Below the pieces are notes generated by a model that saw nothing but the letters and a program-made list of their open reading frames with translations, made no database searches and was not told the origin of the DNA. Shown piece by piece: positions 1-10,405 of a stretch of DNA of 64,000 nt; within the stretch, counting starts at the first letter, position 1; each line of letters starts with the position of its first letter. Both the position numbers and the translations under genes were made by a program. The DNA is taken from NCBI GenBank assembly GCA_037176725.1, contig JAZBRS010000020.1, positions 86,436,001 through 86,500,000 on the forward strand. Reading direction: 5' to 3'. Source of the stretch: Posidonia oceanica. Lineage: Eukaryota; Streptophyta; Magnoliopsida; Alismatales; Posidoniaceae.

Positions 1-7
1 AACAATA

Positions 8-118
8 AAAAAACATAAGAAAAACAAATCAAAACTTTAAAACTCTAATTAAAAATAAAAAACATAAGAAGAACAAATCAAAACTTTAAAACCCTAATTA
101 AAAAAGAAAACATATGAA
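8..118. repeat. Imperfect tandem duplication, AT-rich, about 55-bp unit
   Basis: Two neighbouring near-identical units read ACATAAGAA(A/G)AACAAATC followed by AAAACTTTAAAA and CTAATTAAAAA. They lie in the AT-rich part of the B LTR, whose reverse complement recurs around 49370-50100. No coding potential is seen in 1-420. Confidence 0.7.
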
Positions 119-2147
119 GAAACAATTACAAAAGATAAAACCTAGAAAAACAATTTTAAAAAAAATCCAACTAAAACAATTAAAAGGAAAAAGTAACTAA
201 TTAAAAACTTAACCTAAAGAAAACAATCTTCAAAGAACATAAAACCCTAATTCAAGAAAAGCTTAACTTGAAAAAAAATCCAATCAAAAAACTTAAAAAA
301 TAATCAAGCAAATCCAGAAAATCTACACCTTTAAAAACTTAACAAAGACTTAATTAAAAAACCCAAACTTAACAAAACTTAATTAAAAAATACTAAGAAA
401 ACATTTAAAACCTTAACAAACAACCACTTAAAAATCCTCAAAACTCAAATCTTCTTTTCCTTCCTTTTCTTTTTCTTTCTTCATTTCCATTTCTTTTCTT
501 TTTCTCCTCTCCATTTCAGCCCACTGCCACTTCTTTCTTTTCTTCTGTTTTCGTTCACTCCACCCACAAGCCTGGCCCACTCTCCTTCCTCCTTCTTTTC
601 TTCCTCCACACACAGTAACTCCTCTCCCTCCATTTTTCTCCCCCCGTTTTTTTCAAACCACAACTCTCCCCTCATATTCAAACACCTCCTCTCAACCTCC
701 TCTTCATTTTTTTTTCTTCTTAACTGCCAAGAGCCAACACCACCACACCACCAAACGACCACCATCACAGACCTCCACACCCAAAAACACAGCAACACCC
801 CAAAAAACCACCATTCCCTGCCACCACAGACGACCACCATTCCCTAACTCCACCAGAACAACTCCACAGCAAACACCTCCAGCCGTCCATCACCTTCACC
901 TCCTCTTCTCCTCCACCACCAGACACCACAGAACCCACAAACACCCACAGAGAACCCTCAGCCCTTCAACCTCCTACATCAGACCCTCCACCCACCTTCC
1001 AACACTCCACCACACTCCAGCCCTCCCCCACGAACCCTTCCTGAAGCCTTCACAACCTCAGAGAGAGAGAGAGAGCAACTCGGTGAGAGCCATAGAAAGA
1101 GAGAGGAGAGAGAATTATTCTCCTGTGCACCCACTCCGACCACCTGCGCGTGGAAGGGAGGACAAAGCCTCCGTTGCCTCCCAGACCACTCTCTGCGCCT
1201 CCACGGCCTCGCACGAACCCCTCCTGTGCGCCACGACCGCCTCTAGAGCCTCCTCCGCCTCGCAGCACCACCACAGAACCTCCACGAGCTCGTCGGACCT
1301 CCCCGCATGCTCCAATAGGTAACTGGACCTCCCCCTAGCTCCGCCTCGCTCCCCTCTTGCTCACCTCTTGCTCCCCATATGTTTTTTTTCGCGTTTCGAG
1401 CCCTGATGCGCCGCCAGCCGCCTTGCCGGAGTTGCCTTCTTCCTCGACAACGATCGCCGGTGCAACAGACTCGCCGCGCACGCCAGGCCGCCCGCCGCTC
1501 CACCGGACCTCGCCGCACCTCCGCCGAGCCTTCCCAAGCTCCGCCCATGCTGCGCCGCCCCGTAGAGTGCCGGCGTAGAGCGTCTTTCCCAGCGAGCAGC
1601 GCATGCCACTGTTCATCCATCTTATTTTAATGGCATTAGTTTAGATTTTAGTTTATTTTTTCTTAATTTAGCAATTTTTGCATTGCATTGCATTTGTTTC
1701 TGTTAGTTTATTTTTATTACGTTTAGGTCCAGAGTCGGTTTAAGTTTTATTTAATTTCTGAATTAAACTTTATTACATTGCATTTAATTTCTGTAGTTTA
1801 CTCTTATTACATCTTAGTCCTTCTACAGTTCAAATACTTTAATGTCACTTGTTTTTTAGTCCAGCAATTTATTTTATTTACATCCAGGTCCTTCAGTTGA
1901 TTAATATCATTTAAATGCATGTTTTTATCTTATTACATTACTCTTAACTCCTGTTATTTATTTTATTTACATATCAGTCCTCTGTTCAGTTGTTAAAATC
2001 ATTTAATCTCATACTTTACCATATTACATTGCACTTTTTATTCTATATTATGTTTTTATTACTTTTTAGTCCTCTGTTTGTTAGACATGTCATTTAATTT
2101 GCATTTTACCTTATTGCATTGCATAAAACACCAACATTTTACTTTAT

Positions 2148-2570
2148 TTGCATCCAGGTCCCTAGGTTTGCATTTTCATCGCATATAGGTCCCTAAGTTT
2201 GCATTTAGTTGCATCTAAGCCCCTAAGTTCACATTTAGTTGCATCCAGGTCCCTAGGTTTGTATTTTCATTGCATCTAGGCCCTTGAGTTTGCATTTAGT
2301 TGCATCTAGGTCCCTAGGTTTGCATTTTCATTGCATATAGGTCCCTAAGTTTGCATTTAGTTGCATCCAGGTCCCTAAGTTTGCATTTGCATTGCATTTA
2401 GGCCCCTGGCTTTTAGAATAATTGCATATAGGCCCTTAGTTTTGCATTTGCATTGCATTTAGGTCCCTAGCTTTGCATTTGCATTGCATATAGGCCCCTA
2501 GGTTTGCATTTAATTGCATCTAGCCCCCTACAGTTTCTCCTAATTACATTTAGGTCCTTTTTCTTGCATC
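2148..2570. repeat. Degenerate tandem array of ~30-32 bp GCAT..AGGTCCCTA units
   Basis: About a dozen diverged units follow the pattern TTGCATCTAGGTCCCTAGGT or close variants, spaced about 30-32 bp apart. The same phrase recurs in the other B LTRs (29240-30080 on the plus strand; 44150-44990, 46700-47200, 50860-51230 and 59500-60300 as reverse complement). It looks like internal expansion of the LTR and encodes nothing recognisable. Confidence 0.75.
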
Positions 2571-2600
2571 TTTGCATGCATAACTCCTAATTAGCTTGCA

Positions 2601-2863
2601 TTTGCATTGTTTTGAGTGCCTACACCCTGTTTTGCTTGCATTTGCATTGTTTTGCGTGCCTACACCCTATTTTGCTTGCATTTGCATTGTTTCACATGCC
2701 TATGCCTGTTTTGCTTTACATTTGCATTGTTTTACGTGCCCGCATCCTGTTTTGCTTGCATTTGCATCGTTTTGCGTGCCCGCATCTTGTTTTGCTTGCA
2801 TTTGCATTGTTCTGTGTGCTCGCTCTTGTTTTCTTTCGCCTTTGCACCATTTTCCGTACTTGA
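2601..2863. repeat. Tandem repeat, 40-bp unit, about six copies
   Basis: TTTGCATTGTTTTGCGTGCC recurs at 2601, 2641, 2681, 2721, 2761 and about 2801, giving an exact 40-bp period. The period is not a multiple of three, so all frames stay open and create Cys/His/Phe-rich pseudo-ORFs up to 140 codons. Counterparts lie at 30118-30760, 43630-43850 and 45650-46010 in the other B LTRs. Confidence 0.85.
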
Positions 2864-3579
2864 TTTCGTTTCTCACACTGTTTTGCGTGTTTGCTGTTGT
2901 TTTCCTCTGCATGTCGCTTGCATGTGTATGGTTTTACCGCCTGCATTTGCATTTAGGACAATGATGCTTACTGTCTGGAGTTCTCATGAACTAGGGTACG
3001 CCCTGTTCGGAACACTGACAGCGCTGCTGAGCACTTAGATAGCACGTTTAATTCCTTGTACGCATTCCATCACTTAAAGCACACATTTGAGCATCTAATT
3101 AGGCATTCATGGCACTTAGGCATTCAAAGCATGCATTTCCCTGCAAATGCGAGCGTAAGCCTAGAAAGACCGATTCTCGGGTGTGTCGGGGGTGCCTAAC
3201 ACCTTCCCCGCACGTAACAGGAGTCCTTGTCCTTTCTCATGGCCCGCAATGACCATATTTCCCTTATCCTAGGCACGAGTCACATCATTGCATGTCATTT
3301 CTTCTGCTTTGCATTACATTGCATCTTTTGCTTGGTTTTGCGTGTTTATTCATGCATTTCCCTGGTTTTCCTTGTCTCCCGACTTAATAGATACGGTGGC
3401 GACTCTGATTTGTCTTATCTTCTCCTTTTCTTTCCTTTTTTCCCTTTTTAAGTGTTTTCGAGTCAAGTCTTCCTTCTTGGATACACCCGCTAATAGTGAA
3501 CCTGATTCCGATCGGTGCACACGAGCTTTGGCAGCGTGCATGGATGATCTGAACACCGGGATTACTACACCTCCCCTAT

Positions 3580-4510
3580 AATTTCAATTAAAAATGTTCA
3601 TTTTCCTGCAAATCAACAACATACATAAAAAGGGAACTAAATAAACATTCAAATCTCCATAAAAATGGATTTTCATTCACATTTCACATTCACATCAAAA
3701 ATTCCACTCACGTTTCACATTCACATCAATGTTTCCATTTCACATTCATATCAGAAACTTAACATTTGAAACATAACTTTAAATAACTAAATCCAATAAC
3801 TGAATTTAAATCAGCTTTCCATGAACTTAAACCAAACTAAATTTAAGTCTAAATTTCCACAAGCAAAACTCAAAATTCAGATTTCCCATAAACTTAAAAC
3901 TGAATTAGAAAATTGTAATTAAACTAAAGAAACTAAATTCATTAAACTTTAAATAACTGAAGTTAGAACCAAACTAAATAACTAAAATTAAAATTACAAT
4001 TTCCACAATTAAAATCTGAATGTTCATTCCCATATACATAAAATCTAGATTTACGTCTTAAACTAAAAGACTGAATTAATTAAACTAAAAATAGACTTTA
4101 AACTAAATTTACATCTTAAACTAAAGATTGAATTAATTAAACTAAAAACAGAAGTTTTAATTATACTAAATTAAAAACAGAATTGTTAAACTAAAAACTA
4201 AATTAATTAAACTAAAAACTAAATTCATTAAAGTTCAAATAAATTGAAATTAAAACATTAAATATAAATAAATTTCCACTAAAACTTAAATTTCCATAAT
4301 AACTGAAATTAAAATTGCCATTTCCACAATTAAATCTCCACAATTAAACGTAAATTTCCATTTACATTCCATAAAATCTGAATTTAAATTTACACTAAAT
4401 AACTGAAATTAAAATTTCCATAATAAACCTAAAATCCAATAACTAGAATTAAACCTAAAATTTCCATAATAATTCCAAAACCTAAAACTATTTTAAGTCA
4501 TCCCAAAATT
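3580..4510. repeat. AT-rich low-complexity spacer
   Basis: The stretch is built from diverged phrases such as CATTCACATTTCACATTCAC and AACTGAAATTAAAATT. It corresponds to 25459-26021 in A2. No open reading frame or RNA gene is supported. Confidence 0.7.
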
Positions 4511-4518
4511 AACAATCA

Positions 4519-5132
4519 ATGCAAGAAAAAAAAAGAAGGGAAGAGGGACAAAATCCTACTGTCCCACTGTCCGGCCGTCTGCCGCCGGTCCGCCGTCGCC
4601 GTCACCAAGCCCAAAGGAGGAGGAGGAAGAAAAGAGGAAGAAGGGAGTACCTCTTCCGCTGGTGCGCGCCGTCATTACCACCGCCTGCGTCACCACTCAC
4701 ACGGCCGCCCGCACTGCCCCCTTTGCTACTGCCGTCACTCGCCATCAAGGAGGAGGGAGGAGACGTGTCGCTGGAGGCCACCGCGCTGCCGCACCACCGG
4801 AGGACGTCGCAGGGCGAAGGGAGAATCGCCGGACGGAGTAGAAGGGAAGAAGAGGGGTGAAGCTTTTTAAAGGTCTGAAGAAAAGGGCAGGGGCAACGGT
4901 CCAGTTTTGTTACTGGACTCGCACCCTGGTCGCCAAGCGAAGCGGTGACTCACTCAGACGCCTCCACAACAAGCAATTGACCCTTCAACTTCTTCGCGCG
5001 CTGACCTTCCCGCTTCAGTTTGAACATTCTGGAAAGGTGCGACCCTAGACGCCTTAAAAGGAGGCGACTGGATTGGACGCCATTATTCACGGCGACTAAT
5101 GAGGGCAGAGGGTTTCTTCCTTTAATTTCCAT
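4519..5132. other. GC-rich segment upstream of P2 stop, homologous to 31540-32070
   Basis: A GC-rich island in AT-rich surroundings, conserved between A1 and A2 (shared phrases include GGGGCAACGGTCCAGTTTTG and TTCTTCGCGCG). Open frames on both strands (113 aa plus in A1; 138 aa minus in A2) are not conserved as proteins, so I do not call a gene. It carries several GGCGACT/GTCGCC motifs. Confidence 0.5.
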
Positions 5133-5299
5133 CTAAACACAAACTTATGCATTAACAAACAACAAAACACAACTTAGAAGCTAAAAATGTAATTCAACCC
5201 AAGCTTAAACTCGAAAGCTAAAGCATAATTCAACCCAAACTCAAACTTACAAACTAAAACATGATTCAACTCAACATAAAATTAAAATTTAAAATATAA

Positions 5300-6660
5300 T
5301 CAGCCATGCATTGCCATGCTCGAGCGGTTGAGCCCAAGCATCTTCAAGAATTCCTACTTGTCATCAGCATATTTTTGAGGAGTGGGGTAGTGCCGTGCAT
5401 ACCACTTCACGTACTTCGACTCCTGGGACTCCCGAGCAGTTGCAGAAAGCCGAGGCGCACTCAGAGACACTCGCCTGCCGATGTGAACCCAGCATGCTAT
5501 GTACTCTAGGACCATCCTCTCATCTCGATCACCATCTTCCTTGCGAACACGGATCGGAGGGGTTAGAACTGCATCAGCCTGGACAACTAGCTCCTGATTC
5601 AGCAAACGTGGACAACGATAGATGGGATACAACACTAACGATGTGGCACCCACCAGGACAAGCTCAAGGTCACTATGAACTGTGCACATCACCCGCACCT
5701 TATGAGCTCCAGGCAGCTTCAGAACAAAGTCAAAATCCTGCAGTGACAAGCGTCCAAGGCGGAGAACGCAGTCATGGAAGCTCAGGCCGGCAAAATCTGT
5801 ACGACAGTGGCAATGAGACATGAACCACCTGTGCAGCAGCAGTGGAGAGCCAAAGAACTTCCCTGAACAAGAGGCACTGGTGAGCCCCTCCATCGTGTAA
5901 GCCAATATCGCAAGAGCCAAGCACAAGTCTGGACGAACAGCCACCAACATTAGGAGATCCACATGATGAAGATCCATTGTGAAATTTGCGTCTGCAAACA
6001 AGGCAAGGCCACCGACTGCTACAAACAAGCACTTCCTCAGCTCAGTCTCAGCAAGTTGCCTGGTGCTAAGAACCTCCCACAGGCCTCAAAGAAAAGAGTC
6101 TCCCTGAGTGCATCAAAGCCTTGCTAGCCTCCTGATCCATTGCTAAATACCCGCCTATCTTCCTGGAGCCCACTGTCTCAATAGAAATGGTGAACCGATC
6201 ATCTGCCGCTTCAGTAGATTCCACCGCCAACCCAAGTAAAGAAGACACCTCCTCACATATGATCGAAGTCTCCCCACAAGGAAGGTTGAAAGTGTTGGAA
6301 GAGCCATTCCAGAAAGCCATCAAGGCATGCAACAATGGCCAAGGCACAGGTGTGCGAATCAGATCAAGTAGCTTGTCGAAACCATTGCACCCGAAGAGAT
6401 GCTTGTTATTCTCTACTCGATTGATCAAGCCAGCCACCCACAGCAGGGTATACCGGAAAGAATTGTGGAAGTCCGGGCATCTCGTGAGGTTCACTACGGC
6501 CTAAACAAGCAACATTCAGAAGCAAAACCACAAAGAAAAGCATGCAAAGACAAAGAGGAGAACATACCTGGTCATCTCGGATAGCTTTCATCAAATGGTT
6601 GGGGATATCAACCACCCTCTTCACTTGGAAGGTCAAAGAAGAGAAGGAAGGAAGCTTCAT
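5300..6660 (-). pseudogene. Antisense PMD gene P2, A1 copy (frameshifted)
   Basis: A two-exon gene antisense to the retrotransposon. Exon 1 is 6660-6568 (31 codons from ATG), followed by a 67-bp GT-AG intron (6567-6501, donor CCAG|GTATGT) and exon 2 from 6500 to the stop at 5302-5300. The protein resembles the plant mobile domain: a Leu-rich start, FWNGSSNTFNLPCGE followed by a VSSLLGLAV helix, then CLFVAVGGLALFAD and a downstream LAYTMEGL..SGKFFGSPLLLHRW stretch. PMD proteins in plants occur both as host genes and in transposons. Against the A2 copy it has a 1-bp T insertion near 6091 and a TAG at 5356-5354, so it is broken. Identification is by motif recognition only. Confidence 0.75.
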
Positions 6661-7679
6661 GATCAAGATAAGGGGTTTACTTGTGCAGAATGCTTCCTGA
6701 AAAGTAAGGACGGTCGTCTTTTATCTCCCCTTATCAAAAGACTCAGGGTTTAAAACGATTTTTGAACTCAATAAGCCAGGAGATCGCGCATCGCCCTAAC
6801 AAATGGCGACTAGCTTAGCCACCCAGTCAAGAGGCGACTAACCCATCAGAACAGACCATTTACTACTGCAAAGCCGAGGAGTGAACTCTTGCCTTGAATC
6901 CACATGCCGTCCACCGCAACCACTACGAACACCTGACAACATATCGGATTGGCAAATGAAGGGTTCACTCCCTCACCCAGTTCTCTTTGCACGGAACCTC
7001 TTTACTTGCCAAATCGAGCTGTGGGATGACGGTCCTTTCCAAAGAGTGCTAGTCACACTTGAGGACGGAAAACACTTGACCACAACAAATTGCACTCATT
7101 CATTTTGCATATGTCCATATCATTTGGGACCAACTGTACCCTACCGGCCTAACCTAGCATATGGACCATTCATTGCATTGCGTGTTGACCTTGCATTAAC
7201 ATCGTATGTTTGAGTCATGCATCCATGCATTTTCTCATATCATTGGAAGTGGAGCACAGACGGAGCATTGTTCTTCAAGAGTGTTAGAAACCCTTAAGGC
7301 ATGTGATTCTCCTAGAGCCAACCTAGTTCATACCTATCCTTTTATCAATTCCAATCTGAGTGAAGTCTCAAACAAGATGTCGCACTCTCCTTTCGATCGT
7401 GCTGGAGTAACATCCCGCGATTTCCTCCTTAATTCTTGCCACGTTGGAACACCTCTACAAGGTTGACCTGGTCTTGACTTCGGCTGCGACAAAAGTTTCG
7501 AAACCGACTTGACCCCTCCATGCCTGAGTCTCCAATTTGATGCCAATTTAAACCCTCTTTTTATCTTTCCTTTGGCTACTTCAGTGGCAAATTATTTGAG
7601 ATGGAGCTCCCCATTTAAGGAAATACTCAATAGGACATCGTTCTTACCTTGGAATCGATCTTATGCCAAGATCAACTCC
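6661..7679. other. Spacer between P2 start and polypurine tract
   Basis: About 1 kb conserved with A2 (33641-34701). It should hold the promoter of antisense P2 and the 3' untranslated region of the sense transcript. Short ORFs of 62-110 codons occur but none is conserved in frame between the copies. Two GGCGACT motifs lie near 6805-6842. Confidence 0.5.
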
Positions 7680-7692
7680 AGGGAGAGGCATC
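7680..7692 (+). promoter_or_regulatory. Polypurine tract of A1
   Basis: AGGGAGAGG plus CATC sits immediately before the LTR start TGTAGATATCC. The matching tract in A2 is AAGGAGGGG plus CATC (34702-34714). This is the expected plus-strand primer site and marks the LTR at 7693 as a 3' LTR. Confidence 0.8.
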
Positions 7693-8040
7693 TGTAGATA
7701 TCCTATTTTCGCATTTCTGAGAATTCTCTTAAGGATAGAAACCTTGAGGTGCTCCAAATCTCGTGCCTAAGTTTTGATAACATGTCTTCCAGATGTTCCT
7801 TGATTTCTTCAAAGCATAACTTGATCCTACCTAGACTCAGGTTGTTGGCTGTGGCAGAGCTAACTCACTCAGGCTCGTGGCAAGTCCGAGTACCCTGGGT
7901 ATCCTTTACTTCTAGTCAGATTCATGGCAGATTTGAGTTAACAGAGATGCCTTCTTGATTTCATAGACTATCTATAGTTTCCCGACCTTCTATCTTGTTT
8001 TCTCTAGCCAAAACTCGGGAAAAGGGCTAGAAATGACCTA

Positions 8041-8530
8041 AGCTTACCAGTTGCCAGTTGGAGAGGCGACTTAGCTAGTTGCTAGCTGAAGAGGCGACTC
8101 GGGCAGTTGCCAGCTACGGAGGCGACTAAGTCAGTTGCCAACAGCAGAGGCAGCCAATTCAACTGCCATCTATGGAGGCAACCCACTTAGACGCTAACTA
8201 ACTCGGCGACTGAGCGATCGTGGACTATAGCGGTTGTTTCCCACGATCCCCCTCAACCCACAGGCGCCAACTCATCCGGCGACTGAGCGGTTGTGGAACT
8301 ACAGCGGTTACCTCCCACGACCCTCGACCATTAGGCGCCAGCTCAACCAGTGACTAATAATCGTGGCTCCTTTGAACCGCTTTTCCACGGTTACTTCCCA
8401 CGACCCCCTCGACCGTTAGGCGCCAACTCAATCGGTGACTAATAGTCGTGGCCCCGTTCCTAGGTCTTCCCACATTTTGACTGGGCGATTGTTAGCCTTA
8501 GTCGCCAACTCAACCGGCGACTAACCCTAA
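8041..8530. repeat. GGCGACT-rich repeats in A LTR U3
   Basis: First, about four ~30-bp units of the form CAGTTGCCAG...GGAGGCGACT (8049-8200). Then longer diverged units with TAGGCGCCAACTCAACCGGC and CCACGATC/GATCGTGG arms. Equivalent arrays lie at 9224-9700 and 35071-35650. Confidence 0.75.
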
Positions 8531-8584
8531 CTGCCACTTTTTCTAGAATTTTATGAACTCCAACCATCCTCACCCCCTAGAGTC

Positions 8585-8592
8585 TATAAATA
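8585..8592 (+). promoter_or_regulatory. TATA box of A1 LTR
   Basis: TATAAATA within GAGTCTATAAATAGACCC, about 890 bp into the LTR and upstream of GGTTTGAGGGTCGGAATTTT. The same element recurs at 9744-9751 and 35692-35699. This is the likely core promoter for the sense transcript. Confidence 0.75.
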
Positions 8593-9223
8593 GACCCCCT
8601 GGGCCAGTGGTTTGAGGGTCGGAATTTTTGAGAGAGGAATTTCCAGGAGAGGAATCACCCTATTAGTGGTAAGTCTCCACCTTCCAGAGCTAAAGCCTTC
8701 AACCCAGAAGCCCTATCTCCCACCTTTTAGAAGAAGGAAACCCAATTCCCATCTTCATTCCAGTATCACTAGCTAAGCCAGAGCTCTGACCGTGCTTCCT
8801 TTCAACTTCTTTGCATTCAACATAAGGGTGAAAGGGAGTATCTTCCTCCAATCTAATTTTTCATCGCATTTTTACTTTCCTTAGCATAGGACCCATAGCA
8901 TATGCATGCGGGGAACAACCCCTAGTTAGTATTTGTTTTTTTTTTAGTTATGTTGTTTCGTTTATTTCTGTTACTAACTACTACACTTGAACTAATCTAG
9001 ATCTATGTCATTTTGTTTTGAAGGGAAGGAAAGAGCTTACGTAACACGAGGGAGCCGCTAGACGACATCCAGCCGTCGATCTAGTGGTCCGAGGACCCGT
9101 ATCTTCATAATCTCCCACCAAGTGTCTTGTCTACCCAAAGGCAAGTGGCGATCACAACAAAGTTGACGACGTACGTGGAGGCGCCAACATCTTCTTAAAA
9201 TACCCCCCAAATTCCACACTACA

Positions 9224-10381
9224 GCGGCCAAGTCAGCTGCCATCTGCGGAGGCAACCCACCTAGATGCTAACTCAAACGGCGACTAAGCGATCATGGACT
9301 GCAGCGGTTGTCTCCCACGATCCTCAACCATTAGGCACCAACTCAACAGGCGACTAATGATCGTGGCCTCCTTTGAACCGCTTTTCCACGGTTGTTTCCC
9401 ACAATCCCTCTCAACCCTTAGGCGCCATCTCAACCGGCGACTAGGCAGTTGTGGAACTGCAGTGGTTATCTCCCACGATCCTCAACCATTAGGCGCCAGC
9501 TCAACCGGCGACTAATGATCGTGGCCTCCTTTGAACCGCTTTTCCACGGTTATTTCCCACGACCCCCTCGACCGTTAGGCGCCAATGCAATCGGCGACTA
9601 TTAGTCGTGGCCTCGTTCCTGAGTTTTTCTACATTTGACTGGGCGGTTGCTAGCCTTAGTTGCCAACTCAACCGGTGACTAACCCTAACTGCCACTTTTC
9701 TTCTAGAATTTTCTGAATTCCAACCATCTTGACCCCTAGAGTTTATAAATAGACCCGCTAGGCCAGTGCTTTGAGGGTCGGAATTTTTGGGAGAGGAATT
9801 TTTGAGAGAGGAATCCCCCTATCAGTGTTAAGTCTCTACCTTCCAGAGCTAGAGCCTTCAACCCAGAAGCTCTATCTCCCACCTTTCAGAAGAGGGAAAC
9901 CCAATTCCCATCTTCATTCTAGAGATTCCCAGCTAGGCGGGAGCTCCGACCGTGCCTCCTTTCAACTTCATTGCATTCAGTATAAGGGTGAAAGAGAGTA
10001 TCTTCCTCCAATCTAATTTTTCATTGCATTTTTACATTCCTTAGCATAGGACCCATAGCATATGCATGCGGGGAACAACCCTCGGTTAGTATTTGCTTCT
10101 TTTAGTCATGTTGTTTCGTTTACTTCTGTTGCTGACTACTACACTTGAACTAATTTAGATCTTTTTCATTTTGTTTTGAAGGGAAGGAAAGCACTTACGT
10201 AACACGAGGGAGCTACTAGACAACATCCAGCCGTCGATCTAGTGGTCCGGGGACCCGCATCTTCATAATCTCCCCCTAGGTGTCTTGTCTACCCAATGGC
10301 GAGTGGCGATCACAACAAAGTTGACGACGTACATGGAGGCACTGACATCTTCTTAAACACCTCCCCAAATTCCACACTACA
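9224..10381 (+). mobile_element. 5' LTR of A2, lacking its first ~458 bp
   Basis: Begins GCGGCCAAGTCAGCTGCC, which matches 35173 in the complete A2 3' LTR, and runs collinearly to CACACTACA at 10381. The missing length (35173 minus 34715, 458 bp) plus 1158 bp gives about the full 1614 bp. A primer-binding site follows at 10388, so this is a 5' LTR. The simplest reading is that A1 inserted into this LTR and the missing left part lies beyond the window. Confidence 0.85.
9744..9751 (+). promoter_or_regulatory. TATA box of A2 5' LTR
   Basis: TATAAATA in GAGTTTATAAATAGACCC. It is the core promoter expected to drive A2 gag-pol, and lies 1159 bp downstream of the A1 LTR promoter on the same strand. 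Confidence 0.75.
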
Positions 10382-10387
10382 ATTCTC

Positions 10388-10405
10388 TGGCGATCACGGT
10401 GGGAC
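10388..10405 (+). promoter_or_regulatory. Primer-binding site of A2
   Basis: TGGCGATCACGGTGGGAC begins 7 nt after the LTR end. The minus-strand A-prime element has TGGCGATCACAGTAGGACC in the same place (39739-39721). It begins TGG as expected for pairing with a tRNA 3' CCA. I cannot assign the tRNA with certainty from memory. Confidence 0.75.

Larger units (their letters stand above)
1..3569 (+). mobile_element. Family B giant LTR, right part (left end outside window)
   Basis: This is the 3' portion of a very long LTR. It ends GGGATTACTACA at 3569 and is followed by CCTCCCCTATAATTTC, which is not a primer-binding site but matches uninterrupted A-element internal sequence at 25459. The LTR therefore sits as an insertion in element A1 and is probably a solo LTR. 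It shows the same order of blocks as the complete copy at 26022-31470: AT-rich stretch (1-420), pyrimidine-rich then GC-rich stretch (420-1620), GCATT-rich repeats (1650-2870) and a conserved terminal block (about 2960-3569) containing GGGTGCCTAACACCTTCCCC-like sequence and GGTGGCGACTCTGATTTG. The left terminus and target duplication cannot be tested here. Confidence 0.85.
3570..7692 (+). mobile_element. Element A1 (Tat-like, family A): 3' internal region
   Basis: This is the internal 3' part of an A element. It matches A2 at 25459-26021 plus 31471-34714 in the same order: AT-rich stretch, GC-rich stretch, antisense gene P2, spacer, polypurine tract, LTR. Everything 5' of it, including gag-pol, lies outside the window to the left, beyond the B LTR inserted at 3569/3570. 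Confidence 0.85.
7693..9223 (+). mobile_element. Family A LTR, 3' LTR of A1 (complete)
   Basis: Runs from TGTAGATATCC to CCACACTACA, 1531 bp, with the A1 polypurine tract directly upstream. It contains a TATA box, about 30-bp and longer repeats rich in GGCGACT, and TATGCATGCGGGGAACAACC downstream of the promoter, all shared with 34715-36328. It is followed directly not by flanking DNA but by the middle of another A LTR, beginning GCGGCCAAGTCAGCTGCC. Confidence 0.88.

Noticed and set aside
2148..2863. Regularly spaced repeats reminiscent of a CRISPR array
   Set aside because: Units are adjacent and diverged with no unique spacers, and the DNA is a plant retrotransposon LTR.
2596..3038. Cys/His/Phe-rich ORFs up to 140 codons in three frames
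   Set aside because: They come from a 40-bp tandem repeat with few stops; all frames are open at once and nothing is conserved as protein between LTR copies.
5395..5823. Plus-strand 142-codon ORF overlapping P2 (also 32366-32764)
   Set aside because: A shadow of the antisense P2 coding sequence; the minus strand carries the conserved protein with intron boundaries.
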